NCBI RefSeq assembly: GCF_030253575.1
Contig: NC_080569.1
Span: forward strand, 10,485,001 to 10,549,000
DNA length: 64,000 nucleotides
Reading direction: 5' to 3'
Source: Rhododendron vialii
Taxonomy: Eukaryota > Streptophyta > Magnoliopsida > Ericales > Ericaceae
This document shows, in pieces, positions 47,401 to 59,991 of this stretch (the first letter of the stretch is position 1; each line of letters begins with the position of its first letter). A program made the position numbers and the translations under genes. The notes under the pieces were generated by a model that saw only the letters and a list, made by a program, of their open reading frames with translations, did not search any database and was not told the DNA's origin.

Positions 47401-49465
47401 TTTCCTGGTATTTTATAGCCAGGATAGCTTAGGATGATAGTTGTAAAGCCAGGGGAGTACCCCTGAAGTTTCGTAGGACTGTTTTTAAAAAAATAAAAAA
47501 GTTATGACATGTAAAGAAACAAACATGCACAGCGAAAGCAGAGCCATCCAAATACTGCTTGCACAAGGTAAGTCCATTGCGTAGAACTGTTTTTTAAACT
47601 ATAGAAGAAACTATAGCATAGACAAAAATGAATGAGTTTCTTAATTTTTTCCTCTTTCATTATCGGAGTAAAAAGAAGAGACAAGGACAGGTTTATTATT
47701 GTTCCTATCCACTTTCAAAAAATCTATTGGGGTTGTTAAGTATCAAAATTTGGATATCTATAGACGCATGACATTGAAGTTCGATCAGCTAAAATAAAAA
47801 TAATAAGAGCATATAGCAAACCTCTGTGCTTTCGAGAGCCAGATTTGGATCGTCTGCTTTGTTAGACGAGAAAGGAATATCAGCCAGAACCACAACTTCT
47901 GGTCCAACTTCAAGAATTGCAGGAGCACGGATAAATACGGCACGGAAAGTAGGAGGACCACCTTCTTTATCTGCAATCTGAGGTACTGGAAGCTCTGCTT
48001 CAAAACTCTGGATCTGTATATTTTCCAATTTAGAGACTAAAATTGGTTTTGTACAAATACATATGCATTTCAGAAAAGTTAACTGGCACATCCTCAGTCC
48101 AGGAGACCAAAAAAAAAGACATTCACTGCTGATGTGGCTTTGAATACATGAAATACATAGCGAGCCCAAACAAGGAACAGAGTGAAGAAAGTATAATTCC
48201 AAATTGCTAATTAAGACTTCAGGTGCACAAACTAATCCGCGAAGGTAACCACAAATCCTAAATATCCGGTGAAATAAAAAAAAAATACAGTAACTGCAAG
48301 ATAAACATTAAATACACAGTATGTGACCTAACAGTTTAGTTGAACTTTTCTGAACCAATGTCCAAATTTATACTATCTAGCTAATTTGTATCCCTGGTAA
48401 ACATGACAAACTTAAAGATGCGTGTACTGAGAATTACCTGACTGCCAAAGAAGTTCCGGTGCACGGTACAATCAAGGCCCCCTATTAGTTCCTGTCCTCC
48501 ACTTTTCTGGCCTGAAAGGTATATGCCATGCATGTCGTATTCAATATTTAACAAGATACATTGTTCCTGAATTAATAAATAATACTGTACAACTGACTTC
48601 TACAGATGTCATTGCATTATTGATGACTCCATGTATACATGATGAAATAGAAAGAAACCCACCAGTAGCTTTGTTTGCCAAGAAGATAAGCCCTGCACAT
48701 GTCCCCCAAACAGGCTTCCCCATTTTTACAAACTCACGTAATGCAGGAAACTGCCAGTGACGAAGAAACAAAAATAGTGATGATAATGAAAACAGCGAGG
48801 CATGACTTTGGCTGAAAGAGACCGAGGAAATGAACGAAGGTTTTTGTTGTTTTTCTTTTATCTAAGTAGTACTCAATTTGTTGTAAGCAATAGAGAATAA
48901 ATGTCCGTAATCAGTGAAGAAAAAGGGAAAGTTTCGACTGTTTGATTGATTTGTTGAGCCAACCAAAACAAGCAGACCATTTTAATGAGTCACCCCAACT
49001 ACTGATGCTCAACCCTTGGGCACTATCTAACCGAATTTAAATCAAGGATTCCAAGTTCAGTTTCACCAATAATACAAGAAGCCTAGCTCGTGATAGTAAT
49101 TTGATGAAGGATAGGATTCCAAAATATCTATTGTTACGTTATCATTTCAAATTCATTATGAATAAAACTCCCAAACTAAACGCTGAAATTCATGTGATTT
49201 GAACTATTCTCATTGATAAAAGCAGAGTCAAATCCCTTTAGGCTTTACTTTAAAATCTGCGACTATCAGACAAGCGAGGATTACAAGTATATGAGAGCGT
49301 GTTTGCACGTGTAGGGAGAAGAGAGAGAGAGATAACCAGGTTGTGGTATTCAGCAAGCTTGGCCATAGTGGTGCTTTCCCCTCCGGGTATGATGAGGGAG
49401 GTCACGCTCTGCAACTGCTCGGGTTTCCTTATCTCCACCCCCTTCACCCCAAGTCTTCTAAGAGC

Positions 49466-49514
<49 letters not shown>

Positions 49515-49545
49515 ACTCGATGATATACATTATATGTATTGATTG

Positions 49546-49629
<84 letters not shown>

Positions 49630-49686
49630 AGTGCCTGCGATGTGTTCGTTGAAAGAGCCCTGCAAAGCGAGGACGCCGACGGCCAT
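44416..49686 (-). CDS. PDX2: PDX2, glutaminase subunit of pyridoxal 5'-phosphate synthase (7 exons, 248 aa)
   Basis: Hydrolyses glutamine and channels ammonia to PDX1, which builds pyridoxal 5'-phosphate from pentose and triose phosphates; cytosolic in plants. Exons on the minus strand: 49686-49635, 49464-49337, 48750-48663, 48511-48438, 48013-47822, 44695-44598, 44530-44416; the frame closes to 249 codons. It is a class I glutamine amidotransferase of SNO/PdxT type: [15 protein letters not shown] at the N-terminus, PGGESTT at 44-50, nucleophile Cys78 in [15 protein letters not shown] loop, and His202/Glu204 in [16 protein letters not shown]. All triad residues are present. Intron 1 has a GC donor. 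Intron 5 (3.1 kb) is filled with repeat-like DNA. The length is near that of Arabidopsis PDX2 (At5g60540, recalled). The gene is divergent from the kinase gene at 52.7 kb. Confidence 0.95.
44696..47821. other. Repeat-rich intron 5 of PDX2
   Basis: A 3.1-kb intron holding sequence unlike the neighbouring introns, including a block at about 46640-47490 with several open frames and an A-rich end near 47490. That block may be an inserted retroelement on the plus strand, antisense to PDX2, but no reverse transcriptase motif was recognised and no duplication found. Confidence 0.4.
49465..49634 (-). repeat. PDX2 intron 1: CT-TA-CT compound microsatellite
   Basis: Nearly the whole 170-bp intron is simple repeat: a (GA)n of about 44 bp at 49466-49509, a unique piece at 49510-49548, (TA)n at 49549-49575 and (GA)n at 49576-49623, as read on the plus strand. 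On the gene strand these are pyrimidine-rich CT tracts. Confidence 0.95.
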
Positions 49687-49862
49687 TGCTTGTTAAACGC
49701 CTGGACTCAGAACGCCCACAGAGCCGCCCCTTCGTAGATGTCTTCACTGAGGAGTATATGGAATCAGGAAAAACAACCCGGCCCACAAAAGAGCCGTGCT
49801 GAACTTTTGGGGTTAATTGCAACTTTATTCCCTAAACTATCACTGTGTTGTATACTTAGTCC

Positions 49863-50310
49863 CTCGATTTCTATTAAATTGTCTACCTAAACACGTGTCC
49901 ACTCAATACCAAGATGCATCATGCATATCCACCCAAACACAGTTTCGACTGATCAGACCCCAAAAAAAATCACTGCTCGATTTCTATTAAATTGTCTACC
50001 TAAACACGTGTCCACTCAATACCAAGATGCATCATGCATATCCACCCAAACACAGTATCGACTGATCAGACCCCCAAAAAAATCACTGCTCGATTTCTAT
50101 TAAATTGTCTACCTAAACACGTGTCCACTCAATACCAAGATGCATCATGCATATCCACCCAAACACAGTTTCGACTGATCAGACCCCAAAAAAATCACTG
50201 CTCGATTTCTATTAAATTGTCTACCTAAACACGTGTCCACTCAATACCAAGATGCATCATGCATATCCACCCAAACACAGTTTCGACTGATCAGACCCCA
50301 AAAAAATCAC
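49863..50310. repeat. Four tandem 113-bp repeats in the PDX2/kinase divergent promoter
   Basis: Units start with CTCGATTTCTATTAAATTG at 49863, 49976, 50089 and 50201; the steps are 113, 113 and 112 bp, and the fourth ends near 50310. Copies are almost identical. Each unit carries an ACACGTGT palindrome (49891, 50004, 50117, 50229), an ATGCATCATGCAT stretch and an ACTGATCAGACCCC stretch. The sequence just left of the array (TTTATTCCCTAAACTATCAC) resembles the ends of the foldback elements at 9030 and 22864. Confidence 0.9.
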
Positions 50311-51820
50311 CTCTCTCTCTTTCTCACCACTTTTTTACCCTTTTTATCAATTAAACTCAAAATTTAAATAAAAACTCATCAAAACACATTTTACTCTTTG
50401 ATTCAAAGTTATGGAGTATGTTTTTTCAGACAACTAAACATGTTGGCGTTGCATGATTGGGCTCCGGATAGTGTCATTGTTCTCGTATCATTGCAAGGAT
50501 TACAATGGCGAGGTTGCGGAGCTTGAATGCGCCTCGTGTGATAAATGGCTTGTGGATTGTTGTTTTTCAAGAGCATATATTGCTTTTACGAACAATTTGA
50601 CATTGGATCGCAACTTGTATGGCTTTCCTGAGTGATGAGACAAAATGGGGTATCACCATTTACCATACTCACAACTCGGTAGTTTTCACATTATCTATGA
50701 CTAGTGCTTGCCCAAGTCTACGACACTACGCACTTCGGTTGGAATTGTCCATGTCTAAGGCACTTGCTGCTAGTGGCTCAAATACTAAATCGATTCATTA
50801 GTGTGTAGTATGTGATCTTCTTCTTAATGGCACGAAAAAAAATTACTCATACTTACGACACTCCCCAACTAAATTTTTATGTTAACTACAAAAAAAAAAA
50901 ACTATCAATTTACGTATAGGATTTTGGAATTGAAAGATCGGTGGCATTTGTGCAATTATTATAAAAAATGTGAGCACTTACATTACATTTGTAAAGTGTC
51001 TTTGCACAATTACTACAAAGAATGTGGACACTTACATTACATTTGCAAAATTCCTTGTTAATCATTAGATCAAATAAATTTCAGTCATTCTTTCAAATTG
51101 TATTTGTGTAGTTCTCACACTCAAACACAAGTTAGATTGATGATTATGTGTTGAAATTGAACGATTGACTTAAAAGTCACATATCGTCACTTTACGCACA
51201 TTCATTATAGATAACACTTGCATCCTTTGTTTTACCTCAACTTATGGTACAAGGTTGTTGATGCTTATCCTCTAGTTTCATCATTGATTCCTTAGTGGGG
51301 AAAAAAGGGGTTTACGACCTGTGTTTCTTTTACTTCCACACAACAATGTTTATAGTCACCATTCGAAGTCTATAGTCATATTTATTGTTCATCTTTGCTT
51401 CAATAAACGTATTTAGTTCACGTAATAACAATTGATGTCCATTCAATTTATCTTTTATTTAGCGTGAATTAGTTGACAGAGATAGGAAATGAGCGGTACA
51501 AATCACCATTTTGAGTCCAAAATAATCCCGGCCCCAAAAATTAAAAAAATTATTAAATATTTATGGACACTGCCAAATGGTGCTTCAAACTTTTTTTCCA
51601 TCACATACTTTTATGATTTTCATTAAAAAAAATATGTGAAATCTACACAAATGTGCAATAAGATAAAAGAAGAGCGTGGGAGACAGGGCCATGGAATAAT
51701 CACTACAAAAAGTTGGTCGGTCCATAGTGCACAGATGAAAGTCAGAGGAGCATTGTCCCTTCTCATCAGAATCTAAGCTTGTACAACGTCGTTTTCCATC
51801 AACGAACTGCAAGGTCATTG
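50311..51820. other. Intergenic DNA between PDX2 and the kinase gene
   Basis: AT-rich spacer. A short tandem similarity lies at 50940-51060, where TGTGCAATTATTATAAAAAATG and TTGCACAATTACTACAAAGA-type phrases repeat with ACTTACATTACATTTG. No gene is recognised. Confidence 0.5.
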
Positions 51821-52720
51821 CAGTGATCTTTTTATGTCCACCATTTTGTACGAATAATTTCCAAATCGAGACCCACCCTAAAACCCTCTCTCAATCGCAC
51901 CCGTCAATCAATTCCCACCGAAATCCTTGCCTCTTTCACCTCCCAACCCTCCCCTCAGGAATTCAAAATCTAAGGTTTTTCTATCTGCCCAAACTTCGCC
52001 CCCTGATTACCCTGAGCCGAATTCTTGATTTCGCACCAAACCCCACTTTTGGTAAAGCTAGGGTTCTGCGATCCCCAATCCATTACTGGTTTATTTATTT
52101 CAAATCTGGGCTCCCCTCTAATAAGGAAAAGTATAGCTTTTCATTTTTTTATTTATGTTTCTATGAGCTGGAGCTAGGGTTTTCAAATCTCTGTCGCCAC
52201 TGGTGGTGGGTTTGGAGCAGTGAAGTGTGGGGTGCAAGATTTGTTGTTGTTGTTGTCGTTGTTGTTGTTGTAAATTAGGAGCTGGAGTTCCCTTGATGTC
52301 GGCGTTGAACCGTAACGGCATATGTTTGAGCAACTGTTTCTTGCATTTCTCTGAATGGCATCCCTTGGAATAGCGAAGGGAGTTGGGGCTTGGAGCTACA
52401 AGCCTTCATAAACCAGGTATATACAGCTAAGCTTTACTAAATTTAGCTTTTCCACTTTAATCTGCATTTAGCTGGAAAACCCAGATTACCAATATTTCCA
52501 TTTTTTAAGCTTGATTCTTAATATGGAATTAGCTGGAAAACCCAGATTACCTATATTTCCTTTTTCAAGTTTGATACTTTATCTGTCATAAATGACATTA
52601 TCTGGAGGAGGGTTGATATCTTTGGAATTGGTGTTAATGTAAGGTATATTGTCTTGTTCAGGTTTTGGGACAAGTATTGTCACCTTTTGTTTTGGCTGTG
52701 AATTTCAATTGAAGCTTCTT
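51821..52720 (+). promoter_or_regulatory. Probable 5' leader of the kinase gene with a leader intron
   Basis: A CT- and CCCT-rich leader-like sequence begins near 51865 (ACCCTAAAACCCTCTCTC). A plausible leader intron runs from 52417 (CCAG then GTATAT) to 52661 (TTGTTCAG), after which 59 bp lead to the start codon at 52721. Upstream ATGs are present, so either they are spliced away or translation is regulated. The leader assignment is inferred. Confidence 0.45.
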
Positions 52721-55700
52721 ATGTTTGGTAAGAACTGTTTGTTTGCGAGAGTGATCCAGATGGGCTGTTGTGGTTGTTTTGGATTTTCATCCCCAAGGAA
52801 ACCAAGGCGCGGTGCAGGCATGGGCAACCACGCGTCGCAGGAGTTGTTGCTGGATGAAGAACTAGAAGATGTGGACGATTGTTCGTATAATGGTGATTTT
52901 ACTGAAACTGGGCACGGAGATGATGGGGAGACAAAAAGTCCTACCAAACGTTCTGAAGAGATTATCTTGTATAGAACACAACGTGGATTGATTTGTAGGC
53001 AATTTCCTGTTAAGGAAACGCACCAACTTATTCGCTCAGAGGTAACTACTGGGGTGCAATTAGCTTCTATGTTGTTTATTTAAACCTTTTACTGCTCATT
53101 TCATGCGTATCAGGAAATTAATTTTCAGTGTGCTATTTTTTGTCCTTCAATATGTTTATTGTCTTGGCTTATGCAGTCATGTCTGCATAAACTATAAAGA
53201 TTGAAGAACCCTCTCGAAATTCGTAGCTACTGAATTTTCTTCATGGATCGATTTTCATTTTATTTTTAATCTTTTAATCTATGGATAGGTCGTCCATGAC
53301 TTGCTTCACATTTGATTGTATAACAAATATTAAATATCTTAATTTCAGAGACAAAAATTTTAGAATATCTCCCCAATGATCTGTATGTTCTTCTACTTCA
53401 TCTGGTCGATGACGTCAGCATGCCACTGAATGTTTTCTTTCATCTAGGATAATGTCTATGAATCACTTATGCAGCTTTATATAACCGAACAACTTCCAAG
53501 TATTTTTGACATTTCGATTATTTCGGTTAATCATATCAATCCACTGCGAAGTATGTTATGAAAGTATTTCTAAGTTGTCACCTGAGGGTCTTGTGGAGCG
53601 AAAAGGAATATAGAGTGTATCTGCCCGGCCCTATTGATTAGTTAGTTGTTAAAAACCTATGATGCGGGATACATATCCTTCCTACGATTTGTTTAGTCTC
53701 CTCCCAAAAATGATACGTATCCCGTCCTGGATCCTTTTTGCATAGGAATCCTTCGATAGGATGATGTATCCAACCATACATTCGTGTGTCCCAATTCAAT
53801 ACGTATCCCACGATTACTTATCGTAGAAAAGTGATAATCATATTATACGAAGCGGAACACCGAACCCATTTCTAAATCGTTTGATCTAATGATTGCGACA
53901 TTCAAACCATTTTCAAAAGACCAAAAATCAATCCATTAGAGATCAAATAAAAGAAAGAACGTATTTCGTGCATGTTTTGCATGAATCAGATACAGGCTCT
54001 TCTTCTCTTCTCTTGATCAAGGCACCGTAAAGCCTTCGCTTGGGAAACTCAAAATTTGACATCCTAAAAACTTATCTTCCGTATATAAAACACTTATTTT
54101 CATATATAGAGCAGGTTTTACTATTGTACTGTAAATTTGTAATTAGGTATAACTAACTTTTAATTGTATATTAGCTTTCGTTAACATATCCTACAATATG
54201 CAATATGCATCTCGATATGATTCATAAAATAAAAAACGATACACTATACATCTCCCTATTTGATGTCTCCATTAATGTCTTGTTTTTTGGTAGTAATTAT
54301 GCTATCTAGCTGTATTCTTTTTGTCATGCTTTCCTGGCTGGTTCTGGCGTTTAGTGAAACACAAACCAAATCAAACCAAGCTAAGCTTTATGCGCCAATA
54401 AATTGGGATTACATTATTCTGTTGGAGAAACAAAGTGGAACAGTGTTTATCAAGATTGGCCAATTGAAGCTAAACCCAATCCTGTTTGCAGGCATGCTTC
54501 CTTGTTTCATGTGAATGCTTATAGCCTTGTTTATAGTGATAAACCTGCATTTTACGTCGTGGGCTAGTAGATGCTAAAACCTTTATCTGCATGCATGAGT
54601 GATTATCAGATGTATTGAAAAAAGGCATGGTGGAGTACTAATAGGTTTTTGGGTACATCATCAGGATGAACGTGGGAACAAGATGGTAAATGAGTATGTT
54701 CGAGAATGGAAGATTGGTTCTGGTAGCTATGGAAAAGTGGTAAACATACATCTAGATGGTTTTCTCTTAGATCTTACTTGCTACAGGAACTTATTCTTAC
54801 TGTGGTGTACTTGATAATGCAACAGGTTCTTTATCGTAGCAGTGTCGATGGGAAGCATTATGCAATTAAGGTAGTCTTTTCATTAAGTAGGTATATGTGT
54901 GTTGCGAAAGATATTTGTGTTGTTTAAGGTTTTATAGCCTTGTCATTCATGTCTAGATATAAAATCAGATATGGCTCATGTTGCCATAGGAAAGAATGAA
55001 TGAATGGAATGGTTTTGAACTTAAGTAGCCCAAAAAGATTTCTTGAGCTTATCATACTCATTTGTTTGGGGTTAGTGGGCATTGAGCAGTTTTAGTTATT
55101 AAAATAGGATTTTCTTTGTTTTGTACCTTTACTGATTTTTATAGGACAATGGTACAGAAAATTAAGACCTAATAATTGCATTTGTCTAATTTTATCTTGC
55201 AGGCATTTCACAAGTCTCATTTGTTAAAATTGCGAGTAGCACCTTGTGAAACTGCCATGTCTGATGTTCTACGGGAGGTATATTTTATCATGCGCTTTGT
55301 TTTTCTTTTCCCTTTTTCCTTCTTATAGACATGGCCCATGCCCTTTGGTATCCAGCTTGTTCAACTTTTGTCAGAATTTCTCTTTAACTCCATCAAACAT
55401 GGGTGGTAATGACTGAAATCATCTGAAACGCACCACTGACTGACTTGCATATTGATTGGATATGGACACTTTAGAACTTGCAGTAGCCTATAACAGGTAC
55501 CGTTCACTTTTGAAGGGTTTGTTCATCAATTACAGCTTAGGTGGATAGGGTAGTGACGGTTGAGTTGTTATCAGTTAGCGTAATGGCGAATATCAGAATC
55601 AGAAGATCTTTGACATGGAAAGTAGTTCTTCTATGAACTATGGGCAATAGCTTATTAGCAAATTAGAAAACTTGATCACATAGTTTGAGAAGCCAAAATA

Positions 55701-58700
55701 ATACATGAATTCTTTCAAATATCCATGAGTTATAGAAACTAGATCGAGTATAATATAAAAATCTGAGGGATATGTTTGGGTATAGGTTTTCATACTTCTG
55801 ATAGAACCATTGGTATAAATTCGATAGAGTTTTCGAGAACAAAAGGAACTTTATTTCTTAGGTGTCAATATGGAGCATGGAACCTATTTGGTCGATATGG
55901 TCCGGGCTTAATTTCCCTTTAGCTTGAAAACACAGGCAGTTTTGGTCCTAAAATTTATTTCCTGGTGGTATTTCTTTCTTGTCATGTTTGAAGTTCTATT
56001 TTGATTTTGTTAATCCTTTTGTTTTTCAGGTCTTAATCATGAAAATGTTGGAACATCCGAATATAGTCAATCTCATTGAGGTGATCGATGATCCTACCAC
56101 AGATCACTTCTACATGGGTATTTTTTGTTCTTAACCATCTGAATATGTTTCTTGGTTGATGCATCTCCATGCTGGCTATTTGTCTTTTGTTTTTTTCATT
56201 CTTATTTTCATTTGTGTAATATTTATGTGTCCAAGACTCCAAAATGTGATCTCCATCTCACTCCATGATTATAAATTTTGGAGATTGTGGAAATTGCTTT
56301 GAGTTTGATTGTGAATAATTCTTTCATTTGCTCAGTTCTTGAATATGTGGAAGGCAAGTGGGTCTGCGACAGTGAGCTAGAAGAAAACAAAGCACGGAAG
56401 TACTTCCGGGACATAGTTTCTGGGTTGATGTATCTCCATGCTCATGTATGAGACCAATTTGTCGCTTTTTTCTTTTCCCCTTTCCTAATCAACATAAGCG
56501 CCCCTTTATTTTCCATGTTCCGTTGTGTTCATATGCTCTTAGCTATTGCCATTTTATGGGCCTTGGGTGAACAGTGACGTTGTTCAGAACTTAATGGTCC
56601 GAAAATGAGAAATATTTGCTTACTAATATTAATCTCATTTACAGATGCCAATTGATTTGATTGAAGTTGCAGTTCATCAGGCATAACCCAGATTTGGGAA
56701 TAGAAAATTGGTGTTTATGCTTGTCAAAGTTTTGTTGCCTTGTTGGATAACATGGATTATTTATGGTCTCTCATTGATGTTAGTCATTGGCAGTGGGAAA
56801 CTAGTGTGTAAATCAACTCCCTGGTTTAATAGTTTTTTGTTTAACAACCATGAATTTTAATGCCAAGAAGTGTTCATTGGGATGAACAAAAAAAAGGTTT
56901 CTGATGCCATGCGTGACTGACTTTATATGTTTTGTGCTTCCACTATAAAGTTTTGGAAGGACTAGTTCCTTATTTTGGTGCTCAAGCTGTACCAACTTGT
57001 CACCTCTCTGGCTGGATTTCGTACGTACTGGAAAATTGTATTCTCTAAAAGACATTGCGAGTAAGACTGGGTGATATTAATGTCTTTGGCTACGGGATCT
57101 GCAAATCTGTCTGCTATATGTAGTCTATCTACTTTTGCTTGTGAGGAGGTGCTTAATTATTGATTCTTAGTCTATAAATTCCGTATAGCAATGCTGCGAG
57201 ATAGATTATACTTAACTGCGACTTGAGATTAAATTATAAGATTCACTTTTAGCCCAAAGGCACTAACTACTCTGTAGCGTTTTTAATTGTAGACGTGCAT
57301 TTCCTGTAATTTTTACGGATTGTGTTCTCTGCTCTGTAGTTGCATCAAATTTATGTATTTATACCTTTCTTAAGTAAACGATATACACTTGGGCTGGAGG
57401 TAAATTACATTTTAAAATGCAGACCTCTCACCAGAAAAGGATTCGCTATAGATTCCCTGTCTGCTTTGCCCTTTCTGTGAACTAACATGGTATGGATTTT
57501 GTTTCTTCCCAACAGAATATTGTCCACGGGGATATTAAACCTGATAATCTATTGGTCACTGCTGCTGGCACAGTGAAGATTGGCGATTTCAGTGTCAGCC
57601 AAGTTTTTGAGGTATTGATCTCTGCTTCAACCATGATCGAAATAATCGCATGTATATTTTATGGTCTTTTCAAGTAATGATATGCTCTGAAGTTGGAATT
57701 TTCATCTTGTTACCTGTCGCTTCAGTTGATTCTGGATTATTTTTTTTTGTTTCTTCTTCAAATCTAAAATGATGAATTTAAGGCTGAAACAAATCTGAAA
57801 ATCTGAGCGCAGCTCTGATCACGGTTGAGAGCAGCCTTTTGATGGACGATCCTTGCTTGATCATAACTCGAGCTTATAAACTTGAGTGTTTGGCTTAATA
57901 TGTGTTCTCTAGGAGTTATATTAAACTATTAAAGAAACCAAGACTTGATCTCAGAGGCATTGTTGAGCTTGGTCAAGGAGAAAAATGACCCAAGTTGACT
58001 TTATTGTGGAGCAGGATGGATTCGGTCTGCACAGGGACTTTTGTATCTCAAATTGTGCATGGCTTGACCTCCTATGCTCTGGGACTTACTTGGCAAGTAG
58101 TTCTTGTTTCAAGTCCTTTTTTGCCGGTCAGTTATTTGTCAAAATATGGTGAATTGACTATCATTTTATGCCAACTGCAGAAAAGACTGTTGAGAGATTT
58201 CGGTTTAGGTCAGACACTCTGTACTTAGTAACTTTATTTCTTCTCATGGAGCTAAACATGATTTTTGTTGCAATTCTATGTCGGTCTCTAGGAAAGCATC
58301 TTGTTTCGATCATTTTTTTCAGTTTGCGCCGCACAACGACTAGCAAAATGATAAGCTTGTCTTCATTTGCAGGATGAAAATGATGAGCTTCGTCGTTCTC
58401 CTGGAACTCCTGTTTTCACTGCACCAGAGTGCTGTTTAGGTCAGAGATCTCTATGCATATATTATGAATGGAATATACTTTTGCAAATATATGTGCCTCA
58501 GCTTGTGGATTTTTTATCTGATTAACAGGTCTAACATACGGTGGCAAAGCTGCTGACACATGGGCCGTGGGAGTTACTTTGTACTGTATGGTATTTGGTA
58601 AATACCCATTTCTAGGAGACACATTGCAGGATACATACGATAAGGTATTGTGATAATCGCTTATATTACTGCAGTTGTCATCATTTATTTTTTGTTCTTA

Positions 58701-59836
58701 ATAATTAGAATCCCCATAGTAGTCTTTAGTGTATGAACCGCCAGTGGTCTAACCAGATAATCTTTGCACAGATTGTTAATGACTCTTTAGATCTTCCTGA
58801 TCAAATGAATCCCATGCTGAAGAACTTAATAGAGGGGATACTCTGCAAAGGTCAGTTTTCCATATTCCAGGTGGTCGTGTCCGATCTTTACTTCCTCAGC
58901 CTATATTTCCATTTTCTTTTAGACTGTGCGTGGATATTGGACTTGTGAAGGGAAATAAAAGATACGGGGTTCTACTTCGTTGTCTTTTTCTTTTTTCCGT
59001 GTAATGAAGGAGAATCCCTAACCTTCTCTTGTTCCTCTATTATCTCCCCAAATCAAAGGTTCATATGTAGCCTTAAGTTGTAGTTGGATCACGGATTTTA
59101 TTAAGGGTTTATGCAGGGCTGGCCCAAGGGATTTGGATGCCCAAGAATTAAACTACAATGATAGAAATGTTTCTTTATATTGCTACTTTAGACGTTATAA
59201 TGCATGTTGATTGCTTTGTCACCAGCGGCCAAAGTGGTTGGCTTGAATTCTACTTGACTTGGTTTTAAAACCTGGCAGTTCAATAGGCATTATTTTTTGC
59301 GAAAAAACATTTCAAAAGAAAAGGCTGCACAGAAAACTTGAACTCGGATGCTCCACATGGACTAAATCAACTTATCACTGAGCTAGCAAAGACATTTGTG
59401 TTATAAAACGAACAAATAATATATATACTAATTTACAAATAATATTGGAGTGCCCCTAAAATTTGAATTTTTTGGATGCCGGAGGACCTGGGCCGGCCCT
59501 GGGTTTATGGAAGGAAAAAGATAGAAGACAATGAAGTAATAGAACCCAGGTTTTCCTTGCCATTTCCCGTTCCTTTCTTGAATTTTTCAAAGAATCCATT
59601 ATCAAGCACAGACATTGATTGGAATTTTGTTTTCCCTTGTCCTTGTTGAAAACTCTGTTTATGCAGACCCAAGAGAGAGGATGACATTAGAGGCTGTTGC
59701 GGAGCATCCCTGGTTCATTGGAGAAGAAGGGCCTATCCCTCAGTACTTGTGCTGGTGTAAGCGTAAGAAGTTGCAGTCAGAAGGAGCCAATGGTGGCATG
59801 ATTCATCATCAAGCTCATACTGACGACACTGATTAA
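52721..59836 (+). CDS. GRIK2: GRIK/SnAK protein kinase, upstream activator of SnRK1 (11 exons, 413 aa)
   Basis: A Ser/Thr kinase of the plant CaMKK-like family that phosphorylates the activation loop of SnRK1 and so links it to energy status. Exons: 52721-53041, 54665-54739, 54826-54870, 55203-55277, 56030-56117, 56336-56445, 57516-57611, 58373-58439, 58529-58644, 58772-58850, 59667-59836; GT-AG throughout, 414 codons. The start at 52721 gives MFGKNCLFARVIQMGCCGCF, like the family N-terminus; the ATG at 52760 (MGCCGCF) is an alternative. Kinase landmarks: Gly-loop GSGSYGKV (125-132), Lys147 in HYAIK, catalytic HGDIKPDN with Asp244, metal-binding DFS in place of DFG (262-264), activation segment RRSPGTPVFTAPE (277-289), and C-terminal lobe DTWAVGVTLYCMVFGKYPFLG. 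Introns 1, 4, 6 and 10 contain repeats. GRIK1 versus GRIK2 is chosen from gene order. Confidence 0.95.
59114..59501. mobile_element. hAT element in kinase intron 10, 388 bp
   Basis: The left end is CAGGGCTGGCCCAAG and the right end, reversed, CAGGGCCGGCCCAGG. A perfect 8-bp duplication GGTTTATG flanks it (59106-59113 and 59502-59509). It is non-coding and lies within the 816-bp intron between exons 10 and 11, 165 bp upstream of the last exon's acceptor. It is a relative of the element at 6512-6998. Confidence 0.88.
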
Positions 59837-59991
59837 CTTTATTATGGATTTGTTTTTCGTTTAGTTTTCTCGGATTTGTTTTTTATATGGTCGCAAAGCT
59901 AGGGTTTTGTACCCCGGCCAATGAAGTAAACATGTGTAGAGCTATGCAGAAGGGCAATATTTAAGTATAGATTTTCGAAAGTAAGGAAAAG

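Noticed and set aside
46640-47490. Independent gene inside PDX2 intron 5
   Set aside because: Several short open frames but no domain, start context or splice pattern; more consistent with a decayed insertion.
49250-49822. 190-codon minus-strand ORF containing PDX2 sequence and Ser-Leu and Tyr-Ile runs
   Set aside because: It reads through the CT and TA microsatellites of intron 1; the PDX2 family protein requires that intron to be removed.
51823-52278. 151-codon ORF upstream of the kinase
   Set aside because: It lies in the presumed leader, is compositionally low-complexity (ending in a Val run from GTT repeats) and has no homologous features. It is kept only as part of the leader description.
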